The notes under the pieces: model-generated
Seen by the model: only the letters and a program-made list of their open reading frames with translations
What the model was told of the DNA's origin: nothing
The model's database searches: none
Shown here: piece by piece, positions 22,109-34,011 of the stretch
Position numbering within the stretch: the stretch's first letter is position 1
How the letters are laid out: each line of letters starts with the position of its first letter
Position numbers and translations under genes: made by a program
Assembly (NCBI GenBank): GCA_030512335.1
Contig: JAULSU010000003.1
Span: 2,976,001 to 3,040,000, forward strand
Length of the DNA stretch: 64,000 nucleotides
From: Immersiella caudata
Taxonomy: Eukaryota; Ascomycota; Sordariomycetes; Sordariales; Lasiosphaeriaceae
Direction of reading: 5' to 3'

Positions 22109-25100
22109 TGTGTTACCTGCCAGCGAGCAGCTATCGCATCGACAAGGCTGAGAGGTGAGGTAGGTCGAGGCTGAAAGATGCCGTGGGGTTAGGTTGGCTG
22201 GAGGTAGCGCGGCGAAATAAAGTGGGGTAGCTGCTGCTTGGTGGGGGGGAGGATGCACCCGACCCCGCGCCGCGACCTTCAGCTTGAGAGCTCTGTCACA
22301 CCTCGGGCAACTCCTCTCTCCAAGCACGGTGAGCACGACAGCTCGCCCGTCGCGACCGTTAGCGCCCGACACGCCGTGCACGCCAAGCGGCCGACACCCA
22401 CACCGCTGTTGGAGACTGCTGCCTGGAAAAATAGAAGGCCAAGTGGAAGCTGCCGGGGGAATTCGGGAGGCGGGACCCCCGCACCGCAATTGGAGGGGGC
22501 TGGGGACGGAGCGTATTCCGTTCCCGGTCCCCCATGCTGAGACCCGACCGGTGCATCACATCTCACATGGCAAGGCTGGAATGACGTCCGCGACGGCTCT
22601 GACCGATACAGTGCGAGGACACTACCGCGTGTGTACTGGTTGCGGGTTGCACGCAAGTCATCCTGCCACACAGTTTGCTCACCAAGAAGCCGTCTCCAGC
22701 TCGGCACCCCCTGAGGTGTTCATTTATTCGGTCTTGGGGTTTCGCTTCCAAGCCTTGGTGCCAGGCGATTTATCGACTCAGCACGGATGATTCCGAACAC
22801 ACCCCAAGGCTTGAACAGGCAGGTAGGGATACATCGAACGCGCTTTGTTTCTGCCATGCAGATAACCCAAGACGCCACGGGTGCAAGAAGTGTGGGATGA
22901 GCTGAAGTCATGGGGGGTGGGACCTCGAGGCACCGAAAAAGAGATCCGGATACAAAATACCCGTCACGGCAGCCAAGAGTGAGAGATCGAAATCATCCAA
23001 AGGCTCATTCTCTACGTAAATTGCCGTCCTGTGCTACAGAGCTCGAGCGAGAATCAAACCCGTCACGAAGAGTCCCGGATACCCGGCCCAGCTGGAGGTA
23101 ATTTCTTTTCTCTGGCTGCATGTTGTTTTCTTCGGGGTGCAAACCCATCACGAACAGCAAGGCTGGGGGAGGGGGTGAGAACACGAGAAGCATGTCGAGG
23201 GGGGTAAAATTCCATGGTTTGACGAATCGCCATCCGCATAATCGCAGTGGGGTAAAATGCTGCAGCAGTTTGCCTCTACGCGATTGGGGAAAAACTCTGC
23301 AATTAATGATAGGGGAGAGGGGAGGGGGAGACGCACCGCGAAGGCAACGGGCTGCATCCATCACAAGGCACAGTCCAACGCTGTCCAATCCATGTCCATA
23401 TTCCCCCGCCGTGGAATTATTGAACGTTCCGCTAACCTCTGCCGTCCATCCTTCGTCCGGCTGCCAAGCCTGGTGTCCCAGATAGAGCGCTGCGGCCTTG
23501 GACGTGATGTTGGCATCTGTGCCGTGAAAAGAAGAACTCTGTCTGCCGTGAGGGCCAACTCGTCTAGTCGAGTTGCTGCTATTCATAGACCTCGGGGCTG
23601 GAACGGTTCCAAATGCTTGACTGACCTTATTTGTTGCTTAGTTTCTCATTCTTTTGTCAGTACGTCAGTGAAGTCGTTTGTGAGACATCCGTGTCCTGAT
23701 CAGTCGAAATGTCTTGCCCCACGGAGAATCGAAACCCCATCTGACCCGACACCCCTCCACCGTCCAAGCTTTGCATTCCATGGAGCCCTGGGCTGTCTAG
23801 GATCGATTTCTCGAGTCCTTTTCATATAGTCCGTGGAGTGGCAGGTCAATTTCTGCTGTCGCGTAGCATCCTCTCTGGCGGTCCACATCGGTAGCTGTTC
23901 TGTTCACCGCAGTTCCATTCTACCAGCTGCGGCCGTGGAGCTTTTGAAGTTGTGCGGGCTTTTCGCGTCATTCCCAAATGGAAGCGAAAAGTTGGAAGCA
24001 GCGGGAACCCCTGGCGGGGAAAGGCAACGGAGCCATACCGCATCCGTGCACGCGCAGCACCAAGCCCGTCAAGAATGACCTGATTTTGAGGAAGTACCCC
24101 TTCTCGACAAGGGGGCCCCAAGAGCCCTGAAATGCAGGATGATATCAGCCAAGCCCGCTAGCGCTCCCAAGTTGGCTTGAGGTGGCGCTCGCTGGCTGCC
24201 GCTCGACCCCTGCCAGTCCCCATTTTTTTCAACATCGCACTTGCAACAGCACTCCAACGCACACAATAATGTCTGTCTCCTTTGGACGGCCTCCAAAGCT
24301 GTCCGTCGCGGGCTTGTGGTCCCGTGAACCAGAGCGTAGCATGCGACGGCGGCTGGCACGCGAGTGGTTTCCCTTGTACCCTTAGGGCTTGAGCGACGAA
24401 CCGGCTCCGACAGGACTCGACACGGTCATCGCTGCAGCACATCCTCGCCATGGCTTTCCGGGGGCGGCCCAAACGTCTTTTCTCGCGGCCTGCGTCCACG
24501 CCTCGGCAATCCAATCCGATGAGAGCGAGCCGCGCCTCTATTGGCCGAACCATGAGCACCCAGAGGGACGGCTAGTCTTGGCCAGCTCCAAAACGACTTC
24601 CGCAGGCACATTGGGCTCGACATTTACTGGCCGTGACTGAGCGTACTGACAGTACAGATTAGCAACACGGGCACACAGCCCGGCACGGGGCAGCCTCGCT
24701 GTTTGCTCGGAGATACCGCGCCTTGACACGATTCAACCGTCCCGGCTCAGACTCCGGCCTGACCTGAGCTGTTTGGCAGCCCTGGTGGGGACATGCAACT
24801 GCAAAGTGGGCTCCAGCAGAGACCGGCTCCGCGTCTTTGCACCTCAGGAATCCAATGACGTGTTCTTCACGGCCTCTTCCCACCCATCTTGACTTTTCCC
24901 TCTTCGCTTCGCTCTGGCTCGGTCGTGGCAAATCGGTAACCCAAGCACCGCCCAGCTCCGAGATGCAAGCCAGTGAGCTGTGGCCCTCTGCTGGCGTTGG
25001 CTTCCGGGCTGTGTCAGCCTTTTCAGCCTGCCCCGTCGGTATGCCAGGCCGGCCGAAGCCTCGTGGTTGCCCGCCGGTTTAGGACGAAGGTTCCGTCCCA

Positions 25101-26695
25101 TAGTTGACGTGCTTCAAGAAACGGAGACCAGTCGCTGCCGCTGCAAAATTACACCCGCGGCTACTGCGCGAACAAAGCGCAACATCTGGTTCATCCAAAG
25201 ACAAGATATTATCCCGCTGTCCCGTCAGGTCTTCCTCCTCTTCTAGCTTGCATCGTCTTACGTCGCCTGCTATATTAAGCGCCCTCTGGCAAGCCAGGGA
25301 CCGGCCAATTCCTCGATGTACCTTAGCGCGCCTGTGTCGGAACAAGGACAAAGGGGCTCTCAAGCGGCACGTCAGTAGGGGAACGGCGGTTGTAGGAGAA
25401 CGGGTAACGCAAACTGTAGTCCTGGGGATGGACGTGCAAGCGCAGGCGACCTGATTCAGCGGCGCGGGGCCTAGCTGCCACGAGCCCAAGGCCCGGGGTG
25501 CTGGGCACCTCACTAGAGTTGCGGAAGCGATTGATCGCGTGGAGGGCAGGCCTGTGCTTCCCAAACCGATTTCCAACGTGATTGAAGGTGTGGGTGTCCG
25601 TCGCGCTATGCGATGGGATCCTCACCCGCCGTTCCTCCTCCCCCCACCACCACGGCTCTCTCTTTGGACCCTCCCTGCCCGCTCTAACCCTCCAACCACA
25701 TCAACGAGGTGGTGCCCAGGACTCGGCGGCGGATCTTGGAAGCCGACATGCATTGTTGTTCGCTCGTCCTTCCATCACCCCCCCCCCCCCCCCCCCCATT
25801 GAAAACGGCCTTGCCATCGAAGTTGTTTGGCTTGCCTCCTCAGTAAGGAGGCAACCTACTGCGTAGGTGCTACGCTGTCACCGTGCGATTATTATCTCTT
25901 GGTTCTCTTGGCCCCGTGCCTTTTTTTTTCTCCTCGTTGTCGGAGCCGCCGGGCGTGGCAAGCAGCGTTTATTCTACGAAACAACACACACAATCACCCG
26001 GCCTTTGGCTCCCGCGCACCTTGCTACCTAAGACACACACCATCGCATCGGCACCGGCACACATCTAACCCCTCTCCCCCTGTCCGCACCTCTCGAACCC
26101 CTACTGCGTAGGGTAGCGGCCCCACTGACCGCACGGGAACTTGTCCACCCTCTGCTGCCATCACGTCCTTCAGCTCGTGCCCCTTATCCCAGGTCCCAAA
26201 TCCCAAGCGGAGTCCGCGCTGCATTTCTCCTCCTCGCCCTGCTGCTCCTGTTCTCGCTCCCGCCTTCGAACCCTCAGCGGAGGCAGTGGAGCGCACGCAT
26301 AGTGGACTCTATCCAGCTGGCTGTTGACTCGAACGGGCAAAAGAACTAGGGGGCGGTACGGAGAGAGAGAGACCCCCCTCCTTTTCACGAAGTTCCCAAA
26401 TCTACGCCCCCTGGTTAGCTGTATACTCTTTGGCCAGCACAGCTGTGAGTTTTGCCCTTATTGGATCTGCCTTGGCTGTGCCCGGGCCGGCCTCTCCTGG
26501 TGGTATCGATCCGGTGCTTTGCTCTCCGCTGGTAGATGGACCTTATGCTGGGTTTTGTAATCCCACCAGCCTTCCGCAAGACATGCGAAATCCGCCATAG
26601 CGTTTGCTGAGACCGGCCGCCAGAGATCCAGTCTCGACCAGCGCCGGCTGTCTGTCTATCTCGCAACCCGCTCAACGCGCGGGGTGGCAGGAAAC
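22109..26695. other. Long gene-poor stretch upstream of a Zn2Cys6 regulator
   Basis: About 4.6 kb in which I can support no protein gene or RNA gene. The longest open frames (23257-23829 plus, 23005-23586 minus) overlap one another and match nothing. It includes the csn1 promoter at the left, a 20-C run at 25778-25797 and a TATATTAA at about 25270. Much of it may be promoter and 5' leader of the regulator at 26696. Confidence 0.5.
25778..25797 (+). repeat. Homopolymer run, 20 C
   Basis: Twenty consecutive C in non-coding DNA about 0.9 kb before the Zn2Cys6 gene. The exact length is uncertain in most sequencing methods. Confidence 0.85.
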
Positions 26696-29600
26696 ATGAC
26701 GGACCAGCGCGCCGAGTCCGCCCCTCGCCCAACTCGCCCCCCTTCGCAACCCTCCCAAGGCTCGCAGCGCTCCGGAGGCGGTTCCAGCAGCAAAGAAACA
26801 GTCGTGAGCGCCGTTGGCTCGGGCAACTCACCCGAGATGTCTGAAGACGACTCGGCCGACTTGTCTCAGCAGGACCATGCCTCTCCGTCCGAGAGCGTCA
26901 AGTCGTCGGGCCTCGGCCCTGGCCAGTCCGGGTCGGAGGATCCCTCGGGGGCCCAGTCAGCTGCCGGCGAGACGTCGGCCATGCCGCAGCAAAAGCGCCG
27001 CAGGGTCACGAGAGCGTGCGACGAATGCCGCCGGAAGAAGATCAAGTGCGACGGCAAGCAGCCGTGCACCCATTGTTCCGTCTATAGCTATGGTAAACCC
27101 CGGCCATCTTTCAGACTCGCCCGACGGCAGCCTCTCTGGTAGAACGCTAACCCTTGCTCCTAGAATGCACGTACGACAAACCCTCTAACCGTCGCAGAAA
27201 CCCTGCGCCGCAGTACATCGAGGCGCTGGAGGCCAGACTTCAGCGTGCCGAGGTGCTCCTGCGCAAGTTTATGCCTGATGTCGACCTGACTGACCCCGGG
27301 CTTGACCCGGCCGTCCAGCAGGAATTCCAAAAGCGAGAGAACGCCAGGATGGCGACCATGAAGCTCGACCGGGACGCAGCCAAGGTGCTCGACGGCCAGG
27401 ACGCCCACATCATGTCCATGATCGAGAGCATCGGCCAGCTTGACCTCAACGACGGCGGCGAGTGGGATTTCTACGGCATCTCATCCGGCGCCGTGTTCCT
27501 CAGGCGGATGAAGGAACATTTCCAGGGGCTGCTGGGAAGTGACCACCGAACCCCTTTTATCTATCAGCCACCGGCCCCTGCGGGAATGCTCGGCGTGGGT
27601 TCCCCGAAAATCGGCAGCGATAGCTCATGGGGAAGCACTCCGACCCCAAGCATTTACGAGCTTCCGCCGCAGGACAAGGTCCGACGGCTCTGTCACTACG
27701 CGCTAAACTGCGCTACGTGCCTTTGCCGCGTAGTCCACCAGCCGACCTTTTACGAAACCCTCGATCACTTTTACGAGACGCCGCAGAGCTCATGGGGACC
27801 AGAGGAGCATCGGTTCCTCGGGTTGCTGTACTCTGTGCTAGCGCTGGGTTGCATGTACAACACGGATGATACGCCTTCGGACCCCCTTGTCACTCACAAG
27901 GCGGCCCTAGAAGAGGGGTGAGTTTGCAAAAGACACGGATGTTTTGGACAGTTGCTGACGATTACACCCCAGGCTCAAATACTACGCTTCTGCAAGATTG
28001 GTCCTCCAGGACATTGGAGAGTGTCGAGACATGATGTCCCTGCAGGCGCTTATTTACATGATTCTCTTCTTACAGGCGACATTCCACGTCAGCGGCTGCT
28101 ACGCGTTTCTGGGAATCGCACTGCGCTCTAGCTTGCGGATGGGGCTCCACCGCCATCTCCCCCACGCGAAAATGACGCCCATCGAGGATCAGACGAGACG
28201 CCGAGTTTTCCACGTTATCCGACAGCTAGACACGTACATATCAGCAATCCTGGGGTTCCCAGTTCTCCTCCGCGATGAGGACGTCGACCAGCCGCAGCCG
28301 ACCGAGGTCGATGATGAGTTTATCACAAAGGAGGCGATACTGGTGCCGCCGCTGGGGACACCGTCTTTCTTTCAAGCTTTCAGTGCGCATAGTAGACTGA
28401 TGGGGATTCTGAGGAACATCATGAAGTATATCTACCCGCTGAAAGGGGTGGAGCATGCCGTGATGACGGGTGACCGGCCGAATACGACGTACATGATTAG
28501 CTATGCGCGGATCAAGGAGATTGAGCGGGAGCTGCATACATGGTATGAGGAGTTGCCGATTCACTGGAGACCTAGCCCGGATGGGCCGATTGAGATTATC
28601 CGGTAGGTTTCCGCCCTGCTTCCTGGTGGTTGTTATGGTATCAGGGCGTTGCAAGGCGCTGACAACCTTGTTACAATAGAGTTCGAACTCTGCTTCGGTT
28701 TGCCTACGCCCACGTGCAGCTGATGCTCTACCGGCCCTTTCTCCATTATGTCTCGCCGCGGCTCACGGTGGGTAAGAAGATTGACGATCGGTATTATAAC
28801 TGCGCGGCCGCGGGGATCAGTGTCTCGAGGAATATCGTCCACATCGGGACAGAGATACAGAAGCAGTCGGTTCTGATTGGACCGTATTGGTTCATTCTCT
28901 ACACGGAATTCTTTGCGATTTTATCGTTAGTGTTTTATGTCCTAGAGAATCCGGACAAGCCGGGGTCAACAGAGATTTTGGCGGATGCGCATGCAGGACG
29001 GGAGGTTATTACGGCGTGGGCGCAGAGGAGTATGGCTGCGGATAGCATCGAGAGTGCGTTGAAGGTGGGTTAGCTCTGGCAAACTGTTGATGATGACTTT
29101 GTCTCCGGGGTGGTTGCTGATGATGTTGTTTAGCCCCTATTTGAACAGCTGCAGGACCGTCTCAAAAAGGGCACGGGCCGGCCCGCGCCGACGAAGAAAC
29201 GATCCGCCCCTGGTCCCGGGTCGAAAACGGGAAACATGCCGCTCCCGACGCGCCCCGGTTTACAGACTGATCTGACGCAGCGGAGGTCCGAGGAGCTCGC
29301 CCGCACGCCTAGCGGAGCTCTCAGGAGGGAGGCTGTAGCGGGTTCGCACAGGTCGCCGTTCGACCCCGTAGGACTACAAGCGAGCAGCTTGCCGAGCCAG
29401 GGATTCGGAGGGAACCTTCAAGAGTTGCTCCCGCTTGATGTATCTCTGACCGGGGCAAGCCCAGACAGTGCCGGGACGTCGGGTGGCGTCCACCGACACC
29501 CCCAGTCCTTCCAGGTAGGAGGGCCCAGCGGCTCAGCCAGCTCGTTATACAAGCTGGACGCCATCATGTTCCCCTCTACAGACCCATTCGCGTACCCGAA

Positions 29601-29988
29601 CCAACCACTGCTCGACACCTCGGGGTATCACGGCCGGCCAGGCTCCCACGCCGGGACAAGCCAAAGCCAGGACCCGCAGTTCTACATGCCAGGTGTGTAC
29701 GATGGCATCGAAGGCCAACTGCTAGGCCCGATTCCTCCATATCTGGTATCCCAAGCGCATGGCCATCACCCCATGGATCCGACATCGCAGGTTTATAGCT
29801 CGCCAAATTTGATTCCCACGCAGCAGCCACAGCGACGGCATCGCCAACAGCACCAGCAGGGTCAGCATCGGAGGGGTCAGCAGCAGCAGCAGCAGCAGCA
29901 ACAAGATATGATGGAGGATGTGCTGGTGGATCCGACCTTTCAAGGGGATTGGGATGATATCCTGGGGGGTGGGAGCGGATATCGATGA
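26696..29988 (+). CDS. Zn2Cys6 transcription factor with fungal_trans domain
   Basis: Fungal binuclear-zinc regulator of 1,006 residues. Exons 26696-27092, 27164-27917, 27973-28602, 28680-29064 and 29134-29988. The zinc cluster has cysteines at 108, 111, 118, 124, 127 and 134 in CDECRRKKIKCDG...CTHCSVYSYEC; the last is brought in by the first splice. A basic linker and short coiled-coil (YIEALEARLQRAEVLL) follow, as in dimerising members. The middle holds the fungal-specific regulatory domain (VVHQPTFYETL, LGIALRSSLRMGLHRH, DEDVDQPQP). The C-terminal 280 residues are Pro/Gln-rich with a poly-Gln tract encoded by CAG repeats near 29878-29902. The sequence resembles proteins annotated as Mut3-like or xylanolytic-type activators, but the target pathway cannot be read from sequence. 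It is preceded by a long gene-poor region, consistent with a large promoter. Confidence 0.92.
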
Positions 29989-31711
29989 GCACCCACTTCG
30001 ATAGTCCCGCTGAAGCCATCCTCTTGGTGAACTCACCGCGGATCATGTCGGCCCATGGGATAGACCATTTCCATTCTTGCCCGGCGAAACCGAACTCATC
30101 AAGTTGCATGCGAAATAAAACGGACGAAATAAGCTTCACAACACAAAACGCGGATGTTAGGTTGGAGATGCAGAGCGGTTTGCTGGCTTGATCTGTGGGG
30201 GACTAGGAAACCGTTCGAAGCCGTTCGACAGGCGGCTCACGGGACGATTCAGGGGTAACTCACGATCGGTCTGAGCCGGTGGGGCCATTGAGATCGCGAA
30301 CGCCCAAGCGTGGGAAACTGGTGGAAAATGCGAAAGACGAATGATGAGGGAACGGCGGACGGCAGTCGTTGGATCACGATAAACAGTACCGCTGTCCATT
30401 TTATTTTTTGTCGTCGAAGATTTTTCCCCTCTCTTTTGGATGATGGCCAATTGATACCCAAACAAAAAGAAGGTAGGCACGGAGCATGGTTCCTTGTTAA
30501 TAAGTAAACTTAGTGGAAAGGGGAATCATCTTTTACTCTCGTTTTGTTCTCAGGGGGTGGGGCAACTGCATACACCAATCTGGATGGGAAAGACAATCCG
30601 GGGCATCAAGGTACGGCAACTACATAGGAAACGGGATACACGAGGTGATGATGGATGGGGTTTGATTGGTGGGTGCATTTTAGGTCTGTATGTAGGGAGG
30701 TGGTAGAGAAAATAAGAGGGAAGGCAGGGTATCATTCTGGTGCTGCGGTGGGCGTTGAGTGAGTGATCGACAGGGCGTCGGCCATGTGGGAGTGGCCTGG
30801 CTTGTTCTAGTTTCAAAAAGAAAGTAAACGGCTTAGTTTGGTTTGGTTTGGTTTGGGCTAGGTAAAGACAAGTTATTGTCACCGGCGCCGAATCGGTGCA
30901 GTTGGCGCAGTGGTTCCGTGAGTGGGGAGGCTGACTCGCTGTGCCCCAAAGGGCGTGTCGGCGGAGGCTCGTACGCGGGTAGGTACCTTAACGTAACCAC
31001 AGAAAGGCGCGGAGGAACGTCATAGTGAAGGGCGCGCCTAGGGCTGGTGGTAAAATTCGCTGGCGCTGCTTCGGAAGCGGAATCGCGGGGAGCTAGTCGT
31101 CACCGTCTGAAGCTTGGGGAGGTGAGATGAAGGGCGAGGGCACATGGAACAAAGGGCGCAGTCGGCGGTAGAGGAGGCCGTTTTGATGTTGGAAGGAATT
31201 GTTATTTTAGGGACTGATGAAGAGGGGTTTGGCATGTGGAATGACTGATGCGGTGCTGGGAGTTGAGTCAATAAAAGTAGTCGGTGGTTCCTGCTTTCTT
31301 CCATGTTCAGAGAAGTGCAGTGTGGATATCCCGATCCGTTTGCCTCAGCCAACTTTGAGCACTCTTTGAATCGGAGCGCTTTGGGCTTTGGGCTTATCTT
31401 CGTCACCGCCAGTTATTGTCTGTCTCGGCATATCGATCCGAACACCTGTCGATTTTGTGTGTACTCGCCGAGAAAGATAGCGAAGCGGGGTTGACACTTT
31501 CATGTTTGGTGCCCCGCGATAACGACGACATTCGAGGTGCCTACAGGGGTCCGAGGCTGAAAGCTATCCCCCGCAGCACGCAACCAGGAAGAGCATCCCC
31601 TCACTCACCTGCCGACATACCGCCTCCCTTTTCACCGCGTCCGGCACCTCGCCGACGACACCCAATTTCGAGCCGACCGGGTGGGTTTTTATTGGCACCG
31701 AAGACGTCAAG
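29989..31711. other. Intergenic, Zn2Cys6 gene to aminopeptidase
   Basis: About 1.7 kb with no recognised gene; short overlapping frames only. A TTTGG microsatellite of four to five units lies at about 30835-30857. Confidence 0.5.
30835..30857 (+). repeat. Short TTTGG microsatellite
   Basis: Tandem TTTGG units in non-coding DNA between the Zn2Cys6 gene and the aminopeptidase gene. Confidence 0.7.
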
Positions 31712-33503
31712 ATGGAGGTCGATCATGATCTGGTGATTGTGGATGAGTTTGATGCGCTGTGAGGTAGTTGTTTGGGCGAGGAGTGAGTCGAACTGACGAG
31801 ATGGTGCAGGGCTATCGAGGTCAAGGTCCCCAAGCCGGCGGCATCGGAATCAGCGCCGGCGCAGGGGCATGCGAGGAAGTCATCACTGCAAGCGAAGCTT
31901 GGTCTGAAGCGGATCATTGACGATGCATTTTCCAAGGACCGTGCTGGGAAATATCCTGGTATGTGCTTCATCTCAGCCCACGGGTTGTGAGTGATTCTGA
32001 CCATGTCTAGCGAAACAACATGCGCAGAAGGTGGCCAAGAAGCTAGGTGTGCAGAATGGCCTTATCTTCCTTCCTGGTCAGGAGGAGAAAAATTATGAAG
32101 ACTCCGACATGGGTCCCGAGTTCCATCAGCGGAGGTACTTCTTCTACCTCTCTGGTGCTTCCTTTCCAGGATGCTCCGTGACGTACGACATTGCTAGGGA
32201 CCATCTCATCCTCTGGGTTCCGTACGTCGATCCCCGGAATGTGCTCTGGTACGGGAAGTCGCCGAGTATCGACGACTGCAGGGCCATCTCTGCCGTTGAC
32301 GATGTTCGCTACGTGTCTGGCCTCGACAAGTTTCTCTACACGGCGCTGGCCCCAGGCAGCACCCTGTTTGTTCTCCATCCGGAACAGACGCCGAAGCTGG
32401 AGAGCACCAAGGGTGTGGTCCATATTGATACCGTCAAGCTGAGACCTGCTGTCGATGCTGCCCGTGTTGTGAAGACAGACTACGAGGTGGCAATGATCCG
32501 CCGCGCCAACGCCATCTCGAGCGCCGCCCACAAGGCCGTCATGTCCCGCATGAAGAAGCTCACCAACGAACGCGAGATCGATGCCATTTTCAGGGGTTTC
32601 TGCACCGCGCAGGGCGCACCTCACCAGGCTTATCCCATAATCGCTGGTTCCGGTCCCAACGCTTCCACCCTCCACTATGACTCCAATAACGAGCCGCTCA
32701 CTGGTCGCCAGCTCGTCTGTCTCGACGCCGGTGCCGAGTGGAATTGCTATGCTTCTGATGTTACTCGTACCTTTCCCATCTCCGGCACATTCACCCCCGA
32801 AGCTGCTGCCATCCATTCCATCGTCACTCGCATGCAAAACGAGTGCATCGAGCGTGTCAGGCCCGGCGTCGTATTTTCCACTCTTCACCTCCACGCGTGC
32901 ATCGTCGCAGTGACGGAACTCCTTCGGCTCGGAATCCTCCAAAACGGCACTGCAGCCGAGATCTTCAACCGCGGCACTATCACTGCTTTCTTCCCTCACG
33001 GCCTGGGACACCACGTTGGTCTGGAGGTCCACGATGTAATTGGCCCCGAGAGGTTGCTCCTCGGCGCGACTACGGTCCCCAAAGGGAAGCGCGGCGGCGC
33101 CATCGGGAAACGAGAGGTCTTGGCACCAGAGACGCTGGCGGTGATGTATCGCGATGCTCTGGCGACGTCAGCTGATGCGCCAAAGGAGAAGCGAAGACTG
33201 GAGAAGAACATGGTTGTCACCATCGAGCCAGGGATGTCAGTGTCCCTCTTCCCTCCTACCCCTGAGATATGTGCTAACAGGCGCAGTTACTTCTGCCGTG
33301 AGTACATCCAAGCATACTTTTTGGACAACTCGGCACATGCCAAGTACATCAACAAGGACGTCTTGGAGAAGTACTATCCTGTTGGCGGTGTCAGAATTGA
33401 GGATTGCATCTTGGTCACGGAGACTGGATATGAGAACTTGACCACGGCGCCAAAGGGGGATGAGATGCTGGCGATTATCAATGAGAGTGCTGCTCAGGCT
33501 TAG
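31712..33503 (+). CDS. Xaa-Pro aminopeptidase (M24B metallopeptidase)
   Basis: Removes an N-terminal residue that precedes proline; fungal enzyme of the AMPP/prolidase pita-bread family, 545 residues. Exons 31712-31758, 31810-31958, 32011-33235 and 33287-33503. The N-terminal domain contains FLPGQEE and QRRYFFYLSG; the catalytic domain carries the five metal ligands Asp304 and Asp315 (LDAG...SDVTRTF), His399 (GLGHHVGLEVHD), Glu471 (IEPG) and Glu512 (RIED), expected to hold two Mn ions. The last intron (33236-33286) is 51 bases, a multiple of three without a stop, so unspliced RNA would also translate, but splicing restores the family motif EPGIYFCREYI. No signal peptide, so cytosolic. The first exon is short and the start there is supported only by frame. 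Confidence 0.93.
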
Positions 33504-34011
33504 GTTGGGGGGTGATTTGTTGGGGTTTCTTTTGTAAAAGGGGAGGCAATCCTTTATGGTGCATGATGCTTTCGGTTTCAAGGTTGCGGGACTACACACA
33601 TTGCTGGTGGAGGGAAGGGATTTGGCTTGGTCGTAACATGGTGCATAGAGGCCATGAGCGACAAGTGGTAATGTTTGGCATGCATTTGGGTGCTTGGAGT
33701 TGCGATGAGAACATCGGGATTGAATTTCGTTGCTCTTCAGTTTCCTTCAGTTGCACATGGGTCGGATCTCATCAGCTGAGAGGCACCCTGCCCCTGAAGG
33801 AGCACGAATAGAATGAGCCACCAGAGATTCGTTTTGACTTCAACTCAGCACACAGTGCATTTTTATACAAGCTAAAAAAGAGTTCGATTCCTATCCCTGA
33901 ATGCACATAGGACAAAACGCCATGCTCCACACCTCTTGATAGAGATCCCGTCATCAATAAGAAACCCCAAATAGCCAAGTTTAACCCCCAATTACACGAA
34001 CCGCCCATCAG
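33504..34011. other. Intergenic between convergent genes
   Basis: 508 bases between the stop codons of the aminopeptidase and lectin genes, holding both 3' ends. No gene seen. Confidence 0.6.

Noticed and set aside
22990..23080. Possible tRNA on the minus strand, because of GAATCAAACCCG
   Set aside because: The putative T-stem does not pair and no acceptor or anticodon stem can be formed around it.
23700..23780. Possible second tRNA 3' end (GAGAATCGAAACCCC)
   Set aside because: Stem pairing fails and no matching 5' half is present.
29878..29902. CAG repeat as a stand-alone microsatellite
   Set aside because: It is translated as the poly-Gln part of the Zn2Cys6 protein's activation region, common in fungal regulators.
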